From Anaerolineae bacterium (GTDB lineage: Bacteria; Chloroflexota; Anaerolineae; Anaerolineales; UBA4823): a stretch of 64,000 nucleotides of DNA. A program made the position numbers and the translations under genes. The notes beneath the pieces were generated by a model, which saw only the letters and a program-made list of their open reading frames with translations, made no database searches and was not told the DNA's origin. This document shows, in pieces, positions 1 through 8,375 of this stretch (position 1 is the stretch's first letter; the number at the start of each line of letters is the position of its first letter). Location: contig QOQU01000009.1 of NCBI GenBank assembly GCA_003327455.1, forward strand, positions 62,001-126,000, written 5' to 3'.

Positions 1-298
1 CTGCTTCCATTTGGAGAAGGTTGGTCAGCGCTTCAAGGCATTCTTCCCATAATGTGTGCTGGCTTTCCAGCACCGTTTCTTGCGGCAGGTAGCCAATGCG
101 CAAATTGCGGGCACGCTGCACCATTCCTTGACTGGGTTCCTCCAGGCCAATTAAGATGCGCAGAAGGGTTGTCTTCCCAATCCCGTTCGGGCCGACGATC
201 GCAATTCGCCCATTTGGCGGCACACTCAGGGAGAGATTGGTGAACAAATCCCGCGCCCCAAAGGATTTGGAGAGGTTATACGCTGTCAGGTATGACAT
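1..298 (-). CDS. ABC-F family ATPase, N-terminal part (cut by window edge)
   Basis: Reverse-strand reading frame open from an ATG at 298 to the window edge; 99 codons are visible. It begins [19 protein letters not shown] and carries a Walker A motif GPNGIGKTT at residues 36-44, followed by [11 protein letters not shown], the Q-loop sequence typical of ABC-F proteins (Uup/EttA/YdiF type). ABC-F proteins have two ABC domains and no membrane part and act on the ribosome; only the start of the first domain is here, so the subtype cannot be assigned. It is divergent from the LCP gene. A TATAAT on its strand lies only 9 nt before the ATG, so its 5' leader would be a few nucleotides at most. Confidence 0.85.
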   Translation of the reverse strand, partial: MSYLTAYNLSKSFGARDLFTNLSLSVPPNGRIAIVGPNGIGKTTLLRILIGLEEPSQGMVQRARNLRIGYLPQETVLESQHTLWEECLEALTNLLQMEA

Positions 299-307
299 GA
301 TGCGCTC

Positions 308-325
308 ATTATACCGTGATATAAT
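308..325. promoter_or_regulatory. Divergent promoter pair, ATTATA-N6-TATAAT
   Basis: Two -10 boxes in inverted orientation. TATAAT at 320-325 on the plus strand is preceded by TG at 317-318 (extended -10) and would serve the LCP gene at 361. TATAAT on the minus strand at 313-308 would serve the ABC-F gene at 298, with its transcript starting close to the start codon. No strong -35 box is visible for either. Confidence 0.55.
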
Positions 326-360
326 CAGCAGGCGATTTTAACCTGTGTAGATGATAAGGT

Positions 361-1770
361 ATGGAAAATTTATCTACAGACCGACAACTTGCTAAGAGAG
401 CCAATCTTCTCTTGATCGCTTTAATTGCTGCGTTTGGTATCGCAGCGTTGTTGACGGCTTATCTAACCTTTATCGTTACCCGCGATCTGGTTACTTCGTG
501 GGAGATCACCAGCTTACCCGGCATCAGCGTCAGTGGTCCCACGCCAACCCCCGACTTGAGCGGTATCATCACCGATCCCAACGCTCCTTTGCAGATAGTT
601 GGCCCAACTCCTGAGCCATGGGATGGCGCCAGTCGGGTCAATTTGCTGGTAATGGGTTTGGATTACCGGGATTGGGCAGCCGGTGAGGGAGCACCGCGTA
701 CGGATACCATGATTCTCTTTACCATTGATCCCCTCTCTAAGACTGCTGGTGTCCTGAACATCCCCCGTGACCTGTGGGTGGCGATTCCGGGCTTTGGTTA
801 TGGTAAGATCAACACGGCTTATCAACTCGGTGAAGCCTATAAATTGCCGGGTGGCGGGCCAGAGTTAGCCATGAAAACGGTCGAAGGACTGATTGGCGTG
901 CCGATTGACTTTTATGCCCAAATCGATTTTGGAGCTTTTATCAAGTTTATCGATCACATTGGCGGCGTGAAATTGAATCTCCAGGAGCCGATTAAAGTCG
1001 ATCTCTTGGGGGATAATACGTTCAAGAAGTTGAAACCCGGCGTTCAGGTGCTGAATGGCGAGATTGCTCTGGCATATGCCCGTGCCCGCAGTACCGAAGG
1101 GGGCGACTTCGATCGCGCCCGTCGTCAACAAGAAGTGGTCATGGCAATTCGGAACCAGATGTTGCGCTTTGACAACCTGCCGCGCATGATAGCCAATGCT
1201 CCGGTGTTATATCAGGAGTTCTCCAGTGGTGTGCGCACCAATCTATCGTTGGATCAGGCTATTCGTCTGGCGTGGTTTGCCAAAGATATCCCTGAGGAGA
1301 ATATCAAACACGCCATTATCGGTCCCGAGCAGGTCAATTTCTTCAAGACACCCGATGGTCTGGATGCCCTCAAACCGATGCCTGATAAAATCCGTGAAGT
1401 GCGCGATCAGATCTTTGCCGATACGCGCCTGGAAAGCCCCCTGGCGAATCTCCCTGCTGTTGAGCAGATGAAAGCGGAAGGAGCCAGGGTGCGCATTCTG
1501 AACGGTAGCTCATCGCCTGGACTTGCCTCGCAGACGATGGAATATCTCCAAAAACAAGGCGTCAACGTGGTCGAAACCGGCAATGCGGATACGTTCTATA
1601 ACTACACAACGCTGTTCGATTATAGCGGCAAGCCTTATACCCTCAAGTTTCTGGTCGAGTTAATGGGTATCAACTCCAATTACCTTTACAATCGTTATGA
1701 TCCCACCCAAAGCGTCGATGTGGTGGTGGTTGTAGGGAACGACTGGATCAATAAGATTCCTGCACCCTAA
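361..1770 (+). CDS. LytR-CpsA-Psr (LCP) family protein with LytR_C domain
   Basis: 469 aa. One N-terminal membrane helix (about residues 16-39) anchors an extracellular LCP domain (about 95-330). The family motifs are visible: RTDTM, the pocket sequence NIPRDLW, GKINTAY, and an Arg-rich stretch LAYARARSTEGGDFDRARRQQ. LCP enzymes transfer lipid-linked glycopolymers onto peptidoglycan or other cell-wall acceptors. The C-terminal part (about 375-465, beginning ARVRILNGSSSPGLA) matches the LytR_C domain. ATG at 361 is the only reasonable start; AAGG lies immediately before it, so the ribosome site is weak. It is followed by two small genes on the same strand, one a cell-wall peptidase, which fits an envelope role. 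The glycopolymer substrate cannot be told from the sequence. Confidence 0.93.
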   Translation: MENLSTDRQLAKRANLLLIALIAAFGIAALLTAYLTFIVTRDLVTSWEITSLPGISVSGPTPTPDLSGIITDPNAPLQIVGPTPEPWDGASRVNLLVMGLDYRDWAAGEGAPRTDTMILFTIDPLSKTAGVLNIPRDLWVAIPGFGYGKINTAYQLGEAYKLPGGGPELAMKTVEGLIGVPIDFYAQIDFGAFIKFIDHIGGVKLNLQEPIKVDLLGDNTFKKLKPGVQVLNGEIALAYARARSTEGGDFDRARRQQEVVMAIRNQMLRFDNLPRMIANAPVLYQEFSSGVRTNLSLDQAIRLAWFAKDIPEENIKHAIIGPEQVNFFKTPDGLDALKPMPDKIREVRDQIFADTRLESPLANLPAVEQMKAEGARVRILNGSSSPGLASQTMEYLQKQGVNVVETGNADTFYNYTTLFDYSGKPYTLKFLVELMGINSNYLYNRYDPTQSVDVVVVVGNDWINKIPAP

Positions 1771-1871
1771 AGATATGCCGAACCCCGGTTTTAGAAGATG
1801 AGCGAGTCAAACTGAAATAAAAGATCTGGCAAATCTTGCAGGGCTCATAATCACAACGGTGGATATCATCT

Positions 1872-2225
1872 GTGACCTATAAACTGGTTATCCTGATCGA
1901 GAGTTCAGTGGATGCGGCAGTACTGGATCAGTACTGGCCTGAGTTTTTGCATCATGCCGAGCAGATGCCAGGACTGTTGCGGGAATCCACCAGCCGCGTT
2001 GATGTACATCTCTACGGTGACGCAGCGTATCAACTGCAACATGAGCTTTTCTTTAACTCCCCCGAAGATGCCCGACAGGCAATGGCTTCTGAAGCCGGCC
2101 GCGCTGCCGGACGGATTTTACAGCAATTGAGTGGGGGACGGTTGGTGTTGTATTTCGCCGATCACCGTGAAGACGATCTTGAAAACATCCGCAAATATCG
2201 CCAATCTCTTTCTTCGACCGAATAA
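1872..2225 (+). CDS. Small EthD-like / dimeric alpha-beta barrel protein
   Basis: 117 aa starting at GTG 1872, preceded by GGTGGA at suitable distance. The opening strand YKLVILIESS, the helix ending WPEFLHHAEQMPGLL and later strand VDVHLYGD followed by ELFFNSPEDARQAMAS form the beta-alpha-beta-beta pattern of EthD/antibiotic-monooxygenase ferredoxin-like folds. Such proteins are usually dimers with very varied or unknown roles; no catalytic residue can be named. It ends 5 nt before the M23 peptidase gene, so the two are probably cotranscribed. The fold assignment is by pattern only. Confidence 0.6.
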   Translation: MTYKLVILIESSVDAAVLDQYWPEFLHHAEQMPGLLRESTSRVDVHLYGDAAYQLQHELFFNSPEDARQAMASEAGRAAGRILQQLSGGRLVLYFADHREDDLENIRKYRQSLSSTE

Positions 2226-2230
2226 AGCGG

Positions 2231-2959
2231 ATGAAACGTTCCTCCCGCTTTCGTCTGGCATTTGCCTTTGGTTTTCTCTTGCTGGTCATCGGCGGTTATC
2301 TGGTCTACGAATGGGTGTTGCCAAACCTGGGGCGCACGCGGCGGGTCTGGCTGTATCTGCGCAATCCGGCGGCTTTCCCACACTGGCGGGTAAAGGGAGG
2401 CGAGCGTTGTGGCGAAGCGCCGTTTCTCATGCCTACCGATGGCTATATTGGTTTCTTGTGGGGGGATTCGTTTCGTCCAGGCCATCGCCATCAGGGGATT
2501 GACATCTTTGCCGGCACTGAGCCCGGCGTCACTGAAGTTCGAGCAGCCTATAGCGGCTATCTAACACGCCTGGCAGATTGGCGATCTTCCCTGATCATCC
2601 GCATACCTCAAGACCCTCTTCAGCCTCAACGCCAGATCTGGACCTACTACACCCACCTGGCAAGTTCAGAAGGGGACTCTTATATTGTTGAGGCTTTTCC
2701 TCCCGGCACGCAAGAAGTCTTTGTGGAAGCGGGAACATTGCTTGGCTATCAGGGGAATTATTCCGGTAATCCTTCCAACCCGGTTGGAGTGCATTTACAT
2801 TTTTCGATTGTTAAGGATCGAAACGGAAAATTTCTCAATGAATTGGAGATCACGAACACGCTTGACCCCTCGCCCTACTTTGGTTTGCCACTCAATGCGG
2901 AAACCAATCCGGATCAGGTGCCGTTGTGCAGAGAAAAGGTGATAGAAAAACCGTTTTGA
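2231..2959 (+). CDS. M23 (LytM-type) metallopeptidase, membrane-anchored
   Basis: 242 aa. Basic N-terminus followed by a hydrophobic segment (about 9-29) that anchors or exports the protein. The LytM zinc motif HxxxD is visible as HQGID (H87, D91) and the second motif as HLHF near residue 195, with a tyrosine/histidine-rich strand YYTHL between them. M23 peptidases cleave peptide cross-links of peptidoglycan; some are regulators without activity, but the zinc ligands look intact here. No LysM or coiled-coil region is present, so the protein is a compact single-domain enzyme with an unusually long loop between the motifs. It lies downstream of the LCP gene. Confidence 0.85.
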   Translation: MKRSSRFRLAFAFGFLLLVIGGYLVYEWVLPNLGRTRRVWLYLRNPAAFPHWRVKGGERCGEAPFLMPTDGYIGFLWGDSFRPGHRHQGIDIFAGTEPGVTEVRAAYSGYLTRLADWRSSLIIRIPQDPLQPQRQIWTYYTHLASSEGDSYIVEAFPPGTQEVFVEAGTLLGYQGNYSGNPSNPVGVHLHFSIVKDRNGKFLNELEITNTLDPSPYFGLPLNAETNPDQVPLCREKVIEKPF

Positions 2960-3186
2960 GTCTGGTGGTGTAAAATCGGGAGAGGCGCGAGCCAGATTTT
3001 AAGAGAGGTTGCTTTAGATAGGTAAAGGCTGAGTGTTTTTGGTGGAAACTGAAGCTGCTGGTTGACCTTGCAAAATGAATCGCGGGTATATGGGTTCAAT
3101 ATTGAGTTCTCGATTGACATTTGAGCTTACCTTCTGTTGCATTTGAACATTCAGGTAGGCAATTCTGTTGCGGAGGAGACAAGGTA

Positions 3187-3942
3187 ATGCAAACCTTTGA
3201 AAATCAGGTCGTTTTAATTACCGGGGCAGGGCGGGGGATTGGCAAAGCGATTGCTCGGGCTTTTGCGCAACAAGGAGCGATTGTCGCCGCCAATGACATT
3301 ACGCCACTCAACCTCGATCCGACCATTGCCGAAATAGGTGCCCTGGGTGGACGGGCACAAGCCTATGTGTACGACATCGCTAAACGATTGCCTTGTATCA
3401 GCATGGTGGAGCAAATCCTTCATGATTGGGGGCGCATTGATATCCTCATCAATAATGCCGGCGTAGAACCCCACGCACCGCTGTTTGAACTGGATGAGTG
3501 GGATTGGCAACGCACGCTGGATGTCAATCTGAGCGGGCCTTTCTATCTGACCCAGGCAGTGGGGCGGGCAATGCGAGAACAGGGAGGAGGTTGTATTGTC
3601 AATATCGCCTCGATTGCCGGGCGGGCGTATGGCTTGCGCAATCGAGCTGCTTACGTTGCCAGTAAAATGGGATTGATCGGTCTGACGCGTACGGCAGCAT
3701 TGGAGCTTGCTGCCTATAATATCCGTGTGAATGCCGTTTGCCCGGGGGTTATTGAAACCGAAATGACCGCCGCCTTACGGCAAGATGAAGGAATGATGCA
3801 AAGCTGGCTGGCTTCCATCCCATTGGGACGGCTGGGCAGAGCTGAGGATGTGGTCGGATTGGTGCTCTTTTTGTGCAGCCCGGCGGCTGCCTACATCACT
3901 GGACAGGCCATCAACGTGGATGGCGGGAAGGTGATGAATTGA
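3187..3942 (+). CDS. Short-chain dehydrogenase/reductase (FabG-like)
   Basis: 251 aa from ATG 3187. An in-frame TTG 66 nt upstream is possible, but GGAGGAGA at 3172-3179 sits correctly for 3187 and the protein then starts at the usual MQTFENQVVLITGAG. The NAD(P)-binding motif TGAGRGIG is at residues 12-19, NNAG follows after LINN, and the catalytic Ser, Tyr and Lys are in NIASIAG and YVASK. The C-terminal GQAINVDGG is typical of classical SDRs of the FabG/glucose-dehydrogenase type. The substrate cannot be assigned. Its stop overlaps the start of the MFS gene by 4 nt, so the two are translationally coupled. Confidence 0.9.
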   Translation: MQTFENQVVLITGAGRGIGKAIARAFAQQGAIVAANDITPLNLDPTIAEIGALGGRAQAYVYDIAKRLPCISMVEQILHDWGRIDILINNAGVEPHAPLFELDEWDWQRTLDVNLSGPFYLTQAVGRAMREQGGGCIVNIASIAGRAYGLRNRAAYVASKMGLIGLTRTAALELAAYNIRVNAVCPGVIETEMTAALRQDEGMMQSWLASIPLGRLGRAEDVVGLVLFLCSPAAAYITGQAINVDGGKVMN

Positions 3943-5180
3943 GCCGCCTTCATTTACCTCCCGCGCTACGCTACCCGCGTTTCCGCTATCTCTGGCTGGC
4001 CCTGATCATCTCAACGGCGGGGGCAAATATGCAACTGTGGGCGCTCTTCTGGCATGTGCGCACCCTGACCCCTCATCCCATTGCTTTAGGTGGCATTGGT
4101 TTGGTGCGCATCCTGCCGGTTATCTTTTTTTCGCTAATCGGTGGAGTGGCTGCCGATCGCTATAACCGACGCGCCATCTTCTTCCTTGCCCAATGTGTCT
4201 TAACCCTTGTCGCCACTCTGCTCGCCTGGTTGACCTTGCAGGGTTCGATCACCCTCTGGCACATTTATGCTCTTACCGCCTTACAAGCCACGGCTGCGGC
4301 CTTCGACATTCCTGCCCGTCAGGCATTGGTTCCCAACCTTGTGCCACCCAAAGATTTACCCAATGCTTTCAGTCTGAGTTCGATTGCCTTTCAGGTAGGG
4401 GCGATCGTTGGACCGGCGCTGGGCGGCTGGACGATTGCCGCTTGGGGGCAGGCTTATCCCTATCTGATCAACGCTATCTCCTACGGTGCAGTGCTGCTGG
4501 CGATCTGGCGGATGGGCGAGGTGCCTCAGCAGCGAATTAACACGCAACGCAGACTCTTCGATTGGCAGGCGATGCGGGAGGGGTGGCTGTTCATTCTCAG
4601 CCAGCCCCTGATCTTTGCCTCCATGTTGCTGGATTTCTTTGCCACCTTCTTCTCTTCGGCAAACACCCTGATGCCGATCGTTGCCCGCGATATTCTGCAG
4701 GTTGGGGAAATCGAATATGGTTGGCTTTCATCAGCGCAGGCGATTGGGGCGGTGCTGGCTGGTCTGGTAGTCTCGCAAATGGGAGAAGTGCGCCGTCAGG
4801 GACCACTATTCCTGGTCTCCGTGATCCTTTTCGGTCTGGCAACCATCTTGTTTGGCATGGCGCGGGTTTTCTGGCTGGCAATGGCTGCATTGATTCTGGT
4901 AGGGGCTGCGGATGCCGTCAGTACAATCATTCGCAACACCATCCGCCAGTTGTTAACCCCAGATCATTTGCGCGGTCGTATGGTCAGCGTAAATCAAATT
5001 TTCTTTTTGGGAGGACCTCAGCTTGGAGAAGTGGAAGCAGGCGTGGTCGCTCAATTTTTTGGTGCGCCTTTTGCCATCATCAGCGGTGGCTTTGGCTGTC
5101 TGATAGCAGTTTTCTGGGTGATGCGCCGCTGGCCGCAGTTATGGGCTTACGATCGAGTGGAGCATGCAATCGTCTCTTGA
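3939..5180 (+). CDS. MFS exporter, EntS-like (MFS_3 family)
   Basis: 413 aa if translation starts at TTG 3939, which overlaps the SDR stop as TTGA; the frame is open further upstream inside the SDR gene, but hydrophobic helix 1 (YLWLALIISTAGANMQLW) starts soon after this TTG. About 12 membrane helices are predicted by eye. The loop GGVAADRYNRR between helices 2 and 3 is the MFS signature, and FDIPARQALVP is characteristic of the EntS/MFS_3 group that exports siderophores, lipids or drugs. A strong intrinsic terminator follows, closing an SDR-MFS operon. The substrate is unknown. Confidence 0.87.
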   Translation: MSRLHLPPALRYPRFRYLWLALIISTAGANMQLWALFWHVRTLTPHPIALGGIGLVRILPVIFFSLIGGVAADRYNRRAIFFLAQCVLTLVATLLAWLTLQGSITLWHIYALTALQATAAAFDIPARQALVPNLVPPKDLPNAFSLSSIAFQVGAIVGPALGGWTIAAWGQAYPYLINAISYGAVLLAIWRMGEVPQQRINTQRRLFDWQAMREGWLFILSQPLIFASMLLDFFATFFSSANTLMPIVARDILQVGEIEYGWLSSAQAIGAVLAGLVVSQMGEVRRQGPLFLVSVILFGLATILFGMARVFWLAMAALILVGAADAVSTIIRNTIRQLLTPDHLRGRMVSVNQIFFLGGPQLGEVEAGVVAQFFGAPFAIISGGFGCLIAVFWVMRRWPQLWAYDRVEHAIVS

Positions 5181-5275
5181 GGGAAGAAGGAAGCGAAAGA
5201 AAAAGAACTGAGAAGAAGCGGAATGAAGGGAGGGGAAAATCAGTGGAGTCGAATCGGTCGGTAAGGTTACAAGGT

Positions 5276-5316
5276 AGAACTTCCCTCAGGCTTATGCCTG
5301 AGGGAAGTTCTTTTTT
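5276..5316 (+). terminator. Intrinsic terminator after the MFS gene
   Basis: Perfect 16-bp stem, AGAACTTCCCTCAGGC (5276-5291) with its complement at 5296-5311, 4-nt loop, then a run of T at 5311-5316. The T-run is only on the plus strand, so it ends the SDR-MFS transcript and not the opposing transporter operon. Confidence 0.92.
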
Positions 5317-5359
5317 ACGGATAAGGGACAGAAATTTTATACACCTGATTAGCGGGTGG

Positions 5360-7129
5360 TTAAACAACGTTAGATTTTGGGAGGTAGGGTTGAAGAACAT
5401 CAATGCCCGCTTCTTCGTCGTGAATGGCATCGGTGTAATCTCCTGCTGGAGGAGGCGGTTCAAAGCGGATTGGGCGACGGACACCAAATATCTCAGCAAC
5501 TTTGGCAATCGCTACCAAAAGCTCATAGCGGTATTCTTGCATTTTGAGCGATTGCCACTCAACAATGGAGCCCATTGCCCCTTGAACACGTGCTTTTTCC
5601 CGCACAATGCGATAAATCTGTTGTGGTGAGCGGTAGCCAATCGGTGAAATCAGCAGGGCATGAGCAACCAGAATCAGAGCGGCAAAGGAAATCAAAACTA
5701 CCCAACCTCCTTCCTGCCACTTCCCGACAATTTGTCCGACGAAGACAACAAAAGCCAGTCCTGCCGCAAAACCTGCCCCGGCGCTTCCCCATGCTCGCAT
5801 TTTACCGCTATAGTGCTTGCGGACATGTTGGCGGATCGAAAGAGCCATTGCCATGATCGGTACGAAAACCCCAATGCCGTAGTAAGGGACGGCTGCAGAC
5901 GTATGCCCTCTCACCAGGAATTGGATGATTACAGCCACAATAAAACCGGCTGTCACCGAGCGGGTGAATGTCCCTTGAGCGTTTCGATAAACCACAAATT
6001 CCGGTATCTCACCAATCGCCACATCTCGCCAGGCAGTAGCTTGTAAATCCTGAAAGGCCGTCATGGATGCTGCAGCCAGTAATGCCACCGCCAGGATCTG
6101 GTAGACCCAGAACAAAATGACTCCACCGGGCATTTGTTCGAAGGCAATGTAAGCCAGGTTACCTACCAGTGTACGTCCCAATGTCCCATCAAAAACATTG
6201 AAACGAATGGCAAAGGTGCATAGCATCAAGGTGGTCAGTCCACCGTAGAACAGGAAAGATGTTTGCACCAAACGCCCGATCCCCGATTTGCCGCTATAAA
6301 AATCCCACAGTTTTTTCAGACGCGGCAGTCTTCTTTTACCCCATCTTACCAGAGCAAAATCCTCATTCTTGACAAATTGAATCCCATTCGACATGGCTTC
6401 CAATCCTGTCAAGGCGACCAGACCCTTCATGGAGGCCGTCAGAAGATGATAGAGAGCTTGACCGAAGGACGCCTCTTTGATTTCTTCATGGTAAGGGATG
6501 GGAGGAACGCCTTTCGAGTGGGCAATGATTAACCCGACTAACATGGTGAGAGTCAGGAAAAAGAAGAGACCCAGTAAAGTGAAAACCACCCTTGCCGATT
6601 CGCCACGCCCTCGAATCGTCAGATAGTACGTAATGCTGGCCAGAACTGCTCCAATCAGGAAATGCCAAAACCAGTGAATTTTATACCAATTCAAGATCGA
6701 GAGCAGTTGGTCTGCGCCGGACAAAGTTGAGACTACAATGGTAAAGATGTAATCCTGAATTAAGAGCACAGCTACCACAAGGCTCACGCCTGGTTTCAGG
6801 TAGCGCATGGAAGCCGTATAGGAGCCGCCGCCCTCGTTAAAAATTCCCAGCGAATACATGTACAGCAAGCCGAAGACAATGTTCGCAAACGCAATGATGG
6901 CGGTTGCAATATACCCCCATTTTTGTAAACCATAGGGGTGGAGGGCGTGCAACATTTCACCGGTGGCATAGTAAAAGGAGGTGAAATAATCCACTCCGAA
7001 GAGAGCCAGGGCGGCAATCACGCCAATTTGACCGGCACCATGAACGTGAGCGTCTTCTTCGCGTTCTTTCGGTGCACCTTTTAAGGATAGAAACAGAAAC
7101 AAAAGTAGGAGACCAATTGAAAACAACAT
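5360..7129 (-). CDS. APC-superfamily transporter resembling the K+ importer KimA/KUP
   Basis: 589 aa with about 12 membrane helices and a cytoplasmic tail of roughly 100 residues. Helix 1 reads GVDYFTSFYYATGEM, where D and Y are seven residues apart followed by A-T-x-E; Bacillus KimA, as I recall it, has the same D-x6-Y-G-T-E-E layout, with D and Y involved in potassium/proton binding. NEGGGSYTASMRYL after helix 2 and GKWQEGGWVVLI near the end also fit the KUP/KimA pattern (F-x-EGAW). Annotation as an amino-acid permease is the main alternative. It is the last gene of a minus-strand operon behind a Kdp-type two-component system and an unknown protein. The ribosome site CAAGGAAG is well placed for ATG 7129. 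Confidence 0.72.
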   Translation of the reverse strand: MLFSIGLLLLFLFLSLKGAPKEREEDAHVHGAGQIGVIAALALFGVDYFTSFYYATGEMLHALHPYGLQKWGYIATAIIAFANIVFGLLYMYSLGIFNEGGGSYTASMRYLKPGVSLVVAVLLIQDYIFTIVVSTLSGADQLLSILNWYKIHWFWHFLIGAVLASITYYLTIRGRGESARVVFTLLGLFFFLTLTMLVGLIIAHSKGVPPIPYHEEIKEASFGQALYHLLTASMKGLVALTGLEAMSNGIQFVKNEDFALVRWGKRRLPRLKKLWDFYSGKSGIGRLVQTSFLFYGGLTTLMLCTFAIRFNVFDGTLGRTLVGNLAYIAFEQMPGGVILFWVYQILAVALLAAASMTAFQDLQATAWRDVAIGEIPEFVVYRNAQGTFTRSVTAGFIVAVIIQFLVRGHTSAAVPYYGIGVFVPIMAMALSIRQHVRKHYSGKMRAWGSAGAGFAAGLAFVVFVGQIVGKWQEGGWVVLISFAALILVAHALLISPIGYRSPQQIYRIVREKARVQGAMGSIVEWQSLKMQEYRYELLVAIAKVAEIFGVRRPIRFEPPPPAGDYTDAIHDEEAGIDVLQPYLPKSNVV

Positions 7130-7160
7130 GGCTTATCTTCCTTGAAATCAGTTTATGGGA

Positions 7161-8264
7161 TTAGGTATTTGAGGATGGTTCAGTATCTTTTTGTGGGGTT
7201 GGCATACTTACCCAGTGATAATAGGGAGACATTGCACCCATCGGGAGGTAGGGAGCGCAATCCGTGAAGGAAGTTTCGATGATTTCTAACTCTCCAAGAA
7301 TGTGCTCTCGGGTTGACGGACTGAGCCTGTTATCTTCCGATAGGCGCTGTCTAACCTGTTGAATTGCCTGGATCAGGAAACATTCTTCAAAAGCGATTCG
7401 TCCAGGCGGAACGACTTCGATATCCAGAAACTGTATCTCCAGGAGTTGATCATCGAAATAGGGCAGACGAATCCTTAAACCACGATTCAGGGTGTGATGA
7501 CTTTGCCGACGCCGAATCTCTGTCACGATGGAGTGAGTTAAGTATTCGGTATAAGCCCTGCCCTGTGCAATCCATTGAGCCATCAAGGCAGTATATCGAG
7601 ATCGGAAAGCTTCTTCTTCCACGATTTCCGGATCGATCGCCATCATAGAAAGCAGGCTTTGCAAGGTTTCTTCCATGGAATGAATGCGCGCCTCGGCTTC
7701 TGCAGGACTGGAAAAGAGAGGCTGCTTGCTCGAGTCGATGAGCATCCATTGGGGATAATAGCGATCCGCTTGACTGAGCGGCGTTGATTCAGAGGATTCA
7801 ACAACGCGCTCTCTGTTATCGGCATAGGGCTCTCCTTCAGGCAATTGATTGAGCCATAAACGGGCAATCCAGTAGCGCAGGATATTGGCAGAGAGCGAAA
7901 GAGACAGATGAGAGGAATTCTGAAGATCGCTCAGGCGTTGAAGCACTTTGGAAAAAGTAGAACTGTTTCTTTGAATGACCCCACGGTGAAGGGATTGATG
8001 CCGGTAACGGCTTGGAACCGCTTCTTCGCGATAGGAGTTGGTCAGCGGATCGCACAGCACTACCTTTTCGGGTAGGGAGAATTCTACTGCTGGCGAATTC
8101 TCCTGAATCGCCTGCAAGATCTGCTCAGCCTGGTGAACGAAATGCTGTTGCACCTCGTTCGTTTGGTTGCGCCATAAGCGCCATTTTTGTTCTCCTTCCA
8201 CATAGAAACTCTTTTCAATGTGGAAAATGAGATCGGGTCTGGCTATTGCATGAAGCATCATCAT
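7161..8264 (-). CDS. Unrecognised soluble protein between a Kdp-type regulator and a transporter
   Basis: About 367 aa from the first of three successive ATG codons at 8264, 8261 and 8258; AAAGGA lies just upstream and best suits the third. A TTG start at 8291 is less likely. There is no signal peptide or membrane helix. The visible composition is helical, rich in Glu, Gln and Arg; the C-terminal part (HTLNRGLRIRLPYFDDQL, then EIQFLDIEVVPPGRIAFEE) looks like a beta-rich segment followed by helices, and it ends in a polar tail. I recognise no family. It is 32 nt upstream of the transporter start, so it is almost surely cotranslated with it, and a promoter candidate with three TTTATTC repeats lies in front. 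Its role may be regulation of that transporter, but this is inferred from position only. Confidence 0.75.
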   Translation of the reverse strand: MMMLHAIARPDLIFHIEKSFYVEGEQKWRLWRNQTNEVQQHFVHQAEQILQAIQENSPAVEFSLPEKVVLCDPLTNSYREEAVPSRYRHQSLHRGVIQRNSSTFSKVLQRLSDLQNSSHLSLSLSANILRYWIARLWLNQLPEGEPYADNRERVVESSESTPLSQADRYYPQWMLIDSSKQPLFSSPAEAEARIHSMEETLQSLLSMMAIDPEIVEEEAFRSRYTALMAQWIAQGRAYTEYLTHSIVTEIRRRQSHHTLNRGLRIRLPYFDDQLLEIQFLDIEVVPPGRIAFEECFLIQAIQQVRQRLSEDNRLSPSTREHILGELEIIETSFTDCAPYLPMGAMSPYYHWVSMPTPQKDTEPSSNT

Positions 8265-8308
8265 CTTTCCTTTCCGAGCAGGAATGGACAACGTTTGTCT
8301 AAGGTCAG

Positions 8309-8372
8309 ACTATAGCGGATAAAAGTTAAGAACGAATAAAGGGAGGAAGGAGAAGAATAAAAAAAGAATAAA
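8309..8372 (-). promoter_or_regulatory. Candidate promoter with three TTTATTC repeats
   Basis: On the minus strand, TATAGT (8314-8309) is a possible -10 box about 45 nt before the unknown gene. Upstream of it, TTTATTC occurs three times (plus-strand GAATAAA at 8334-8340, 8355-8361 and 8366-8372), with spacings of 21 and 11 bp, so all three copies lie on one face of the helix. This fits a regulator site in front of the second half of the operon; the adjacent KdpE-like regulator is the obvious candidate. No convincing -35 box. Confidence 0.35.
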
Positions 8373-8375
8373 AAT

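Noticed and set aside
3121-3186. Upstream extension of the SDR from TTG 3121
   Set aside because: GGAGGAGA is placed for ATG 3187 and the extension adds residues not seen in SDRs.
2960-3186. Terminator or small RNA between M23 and SDR genes
   Set aside because: Only a weak TCTGG/CCAGA pairing with a 26-nt loop and no T-run; nothing else recognised in this 227-nt gap.
4562-5629. 355-aa open frame overlapping the MFS gene and the terminator
   Set aside because: Runs in another frame of a clear 12-helix transporter and straight through a strong terminator; composition is not protein-like.
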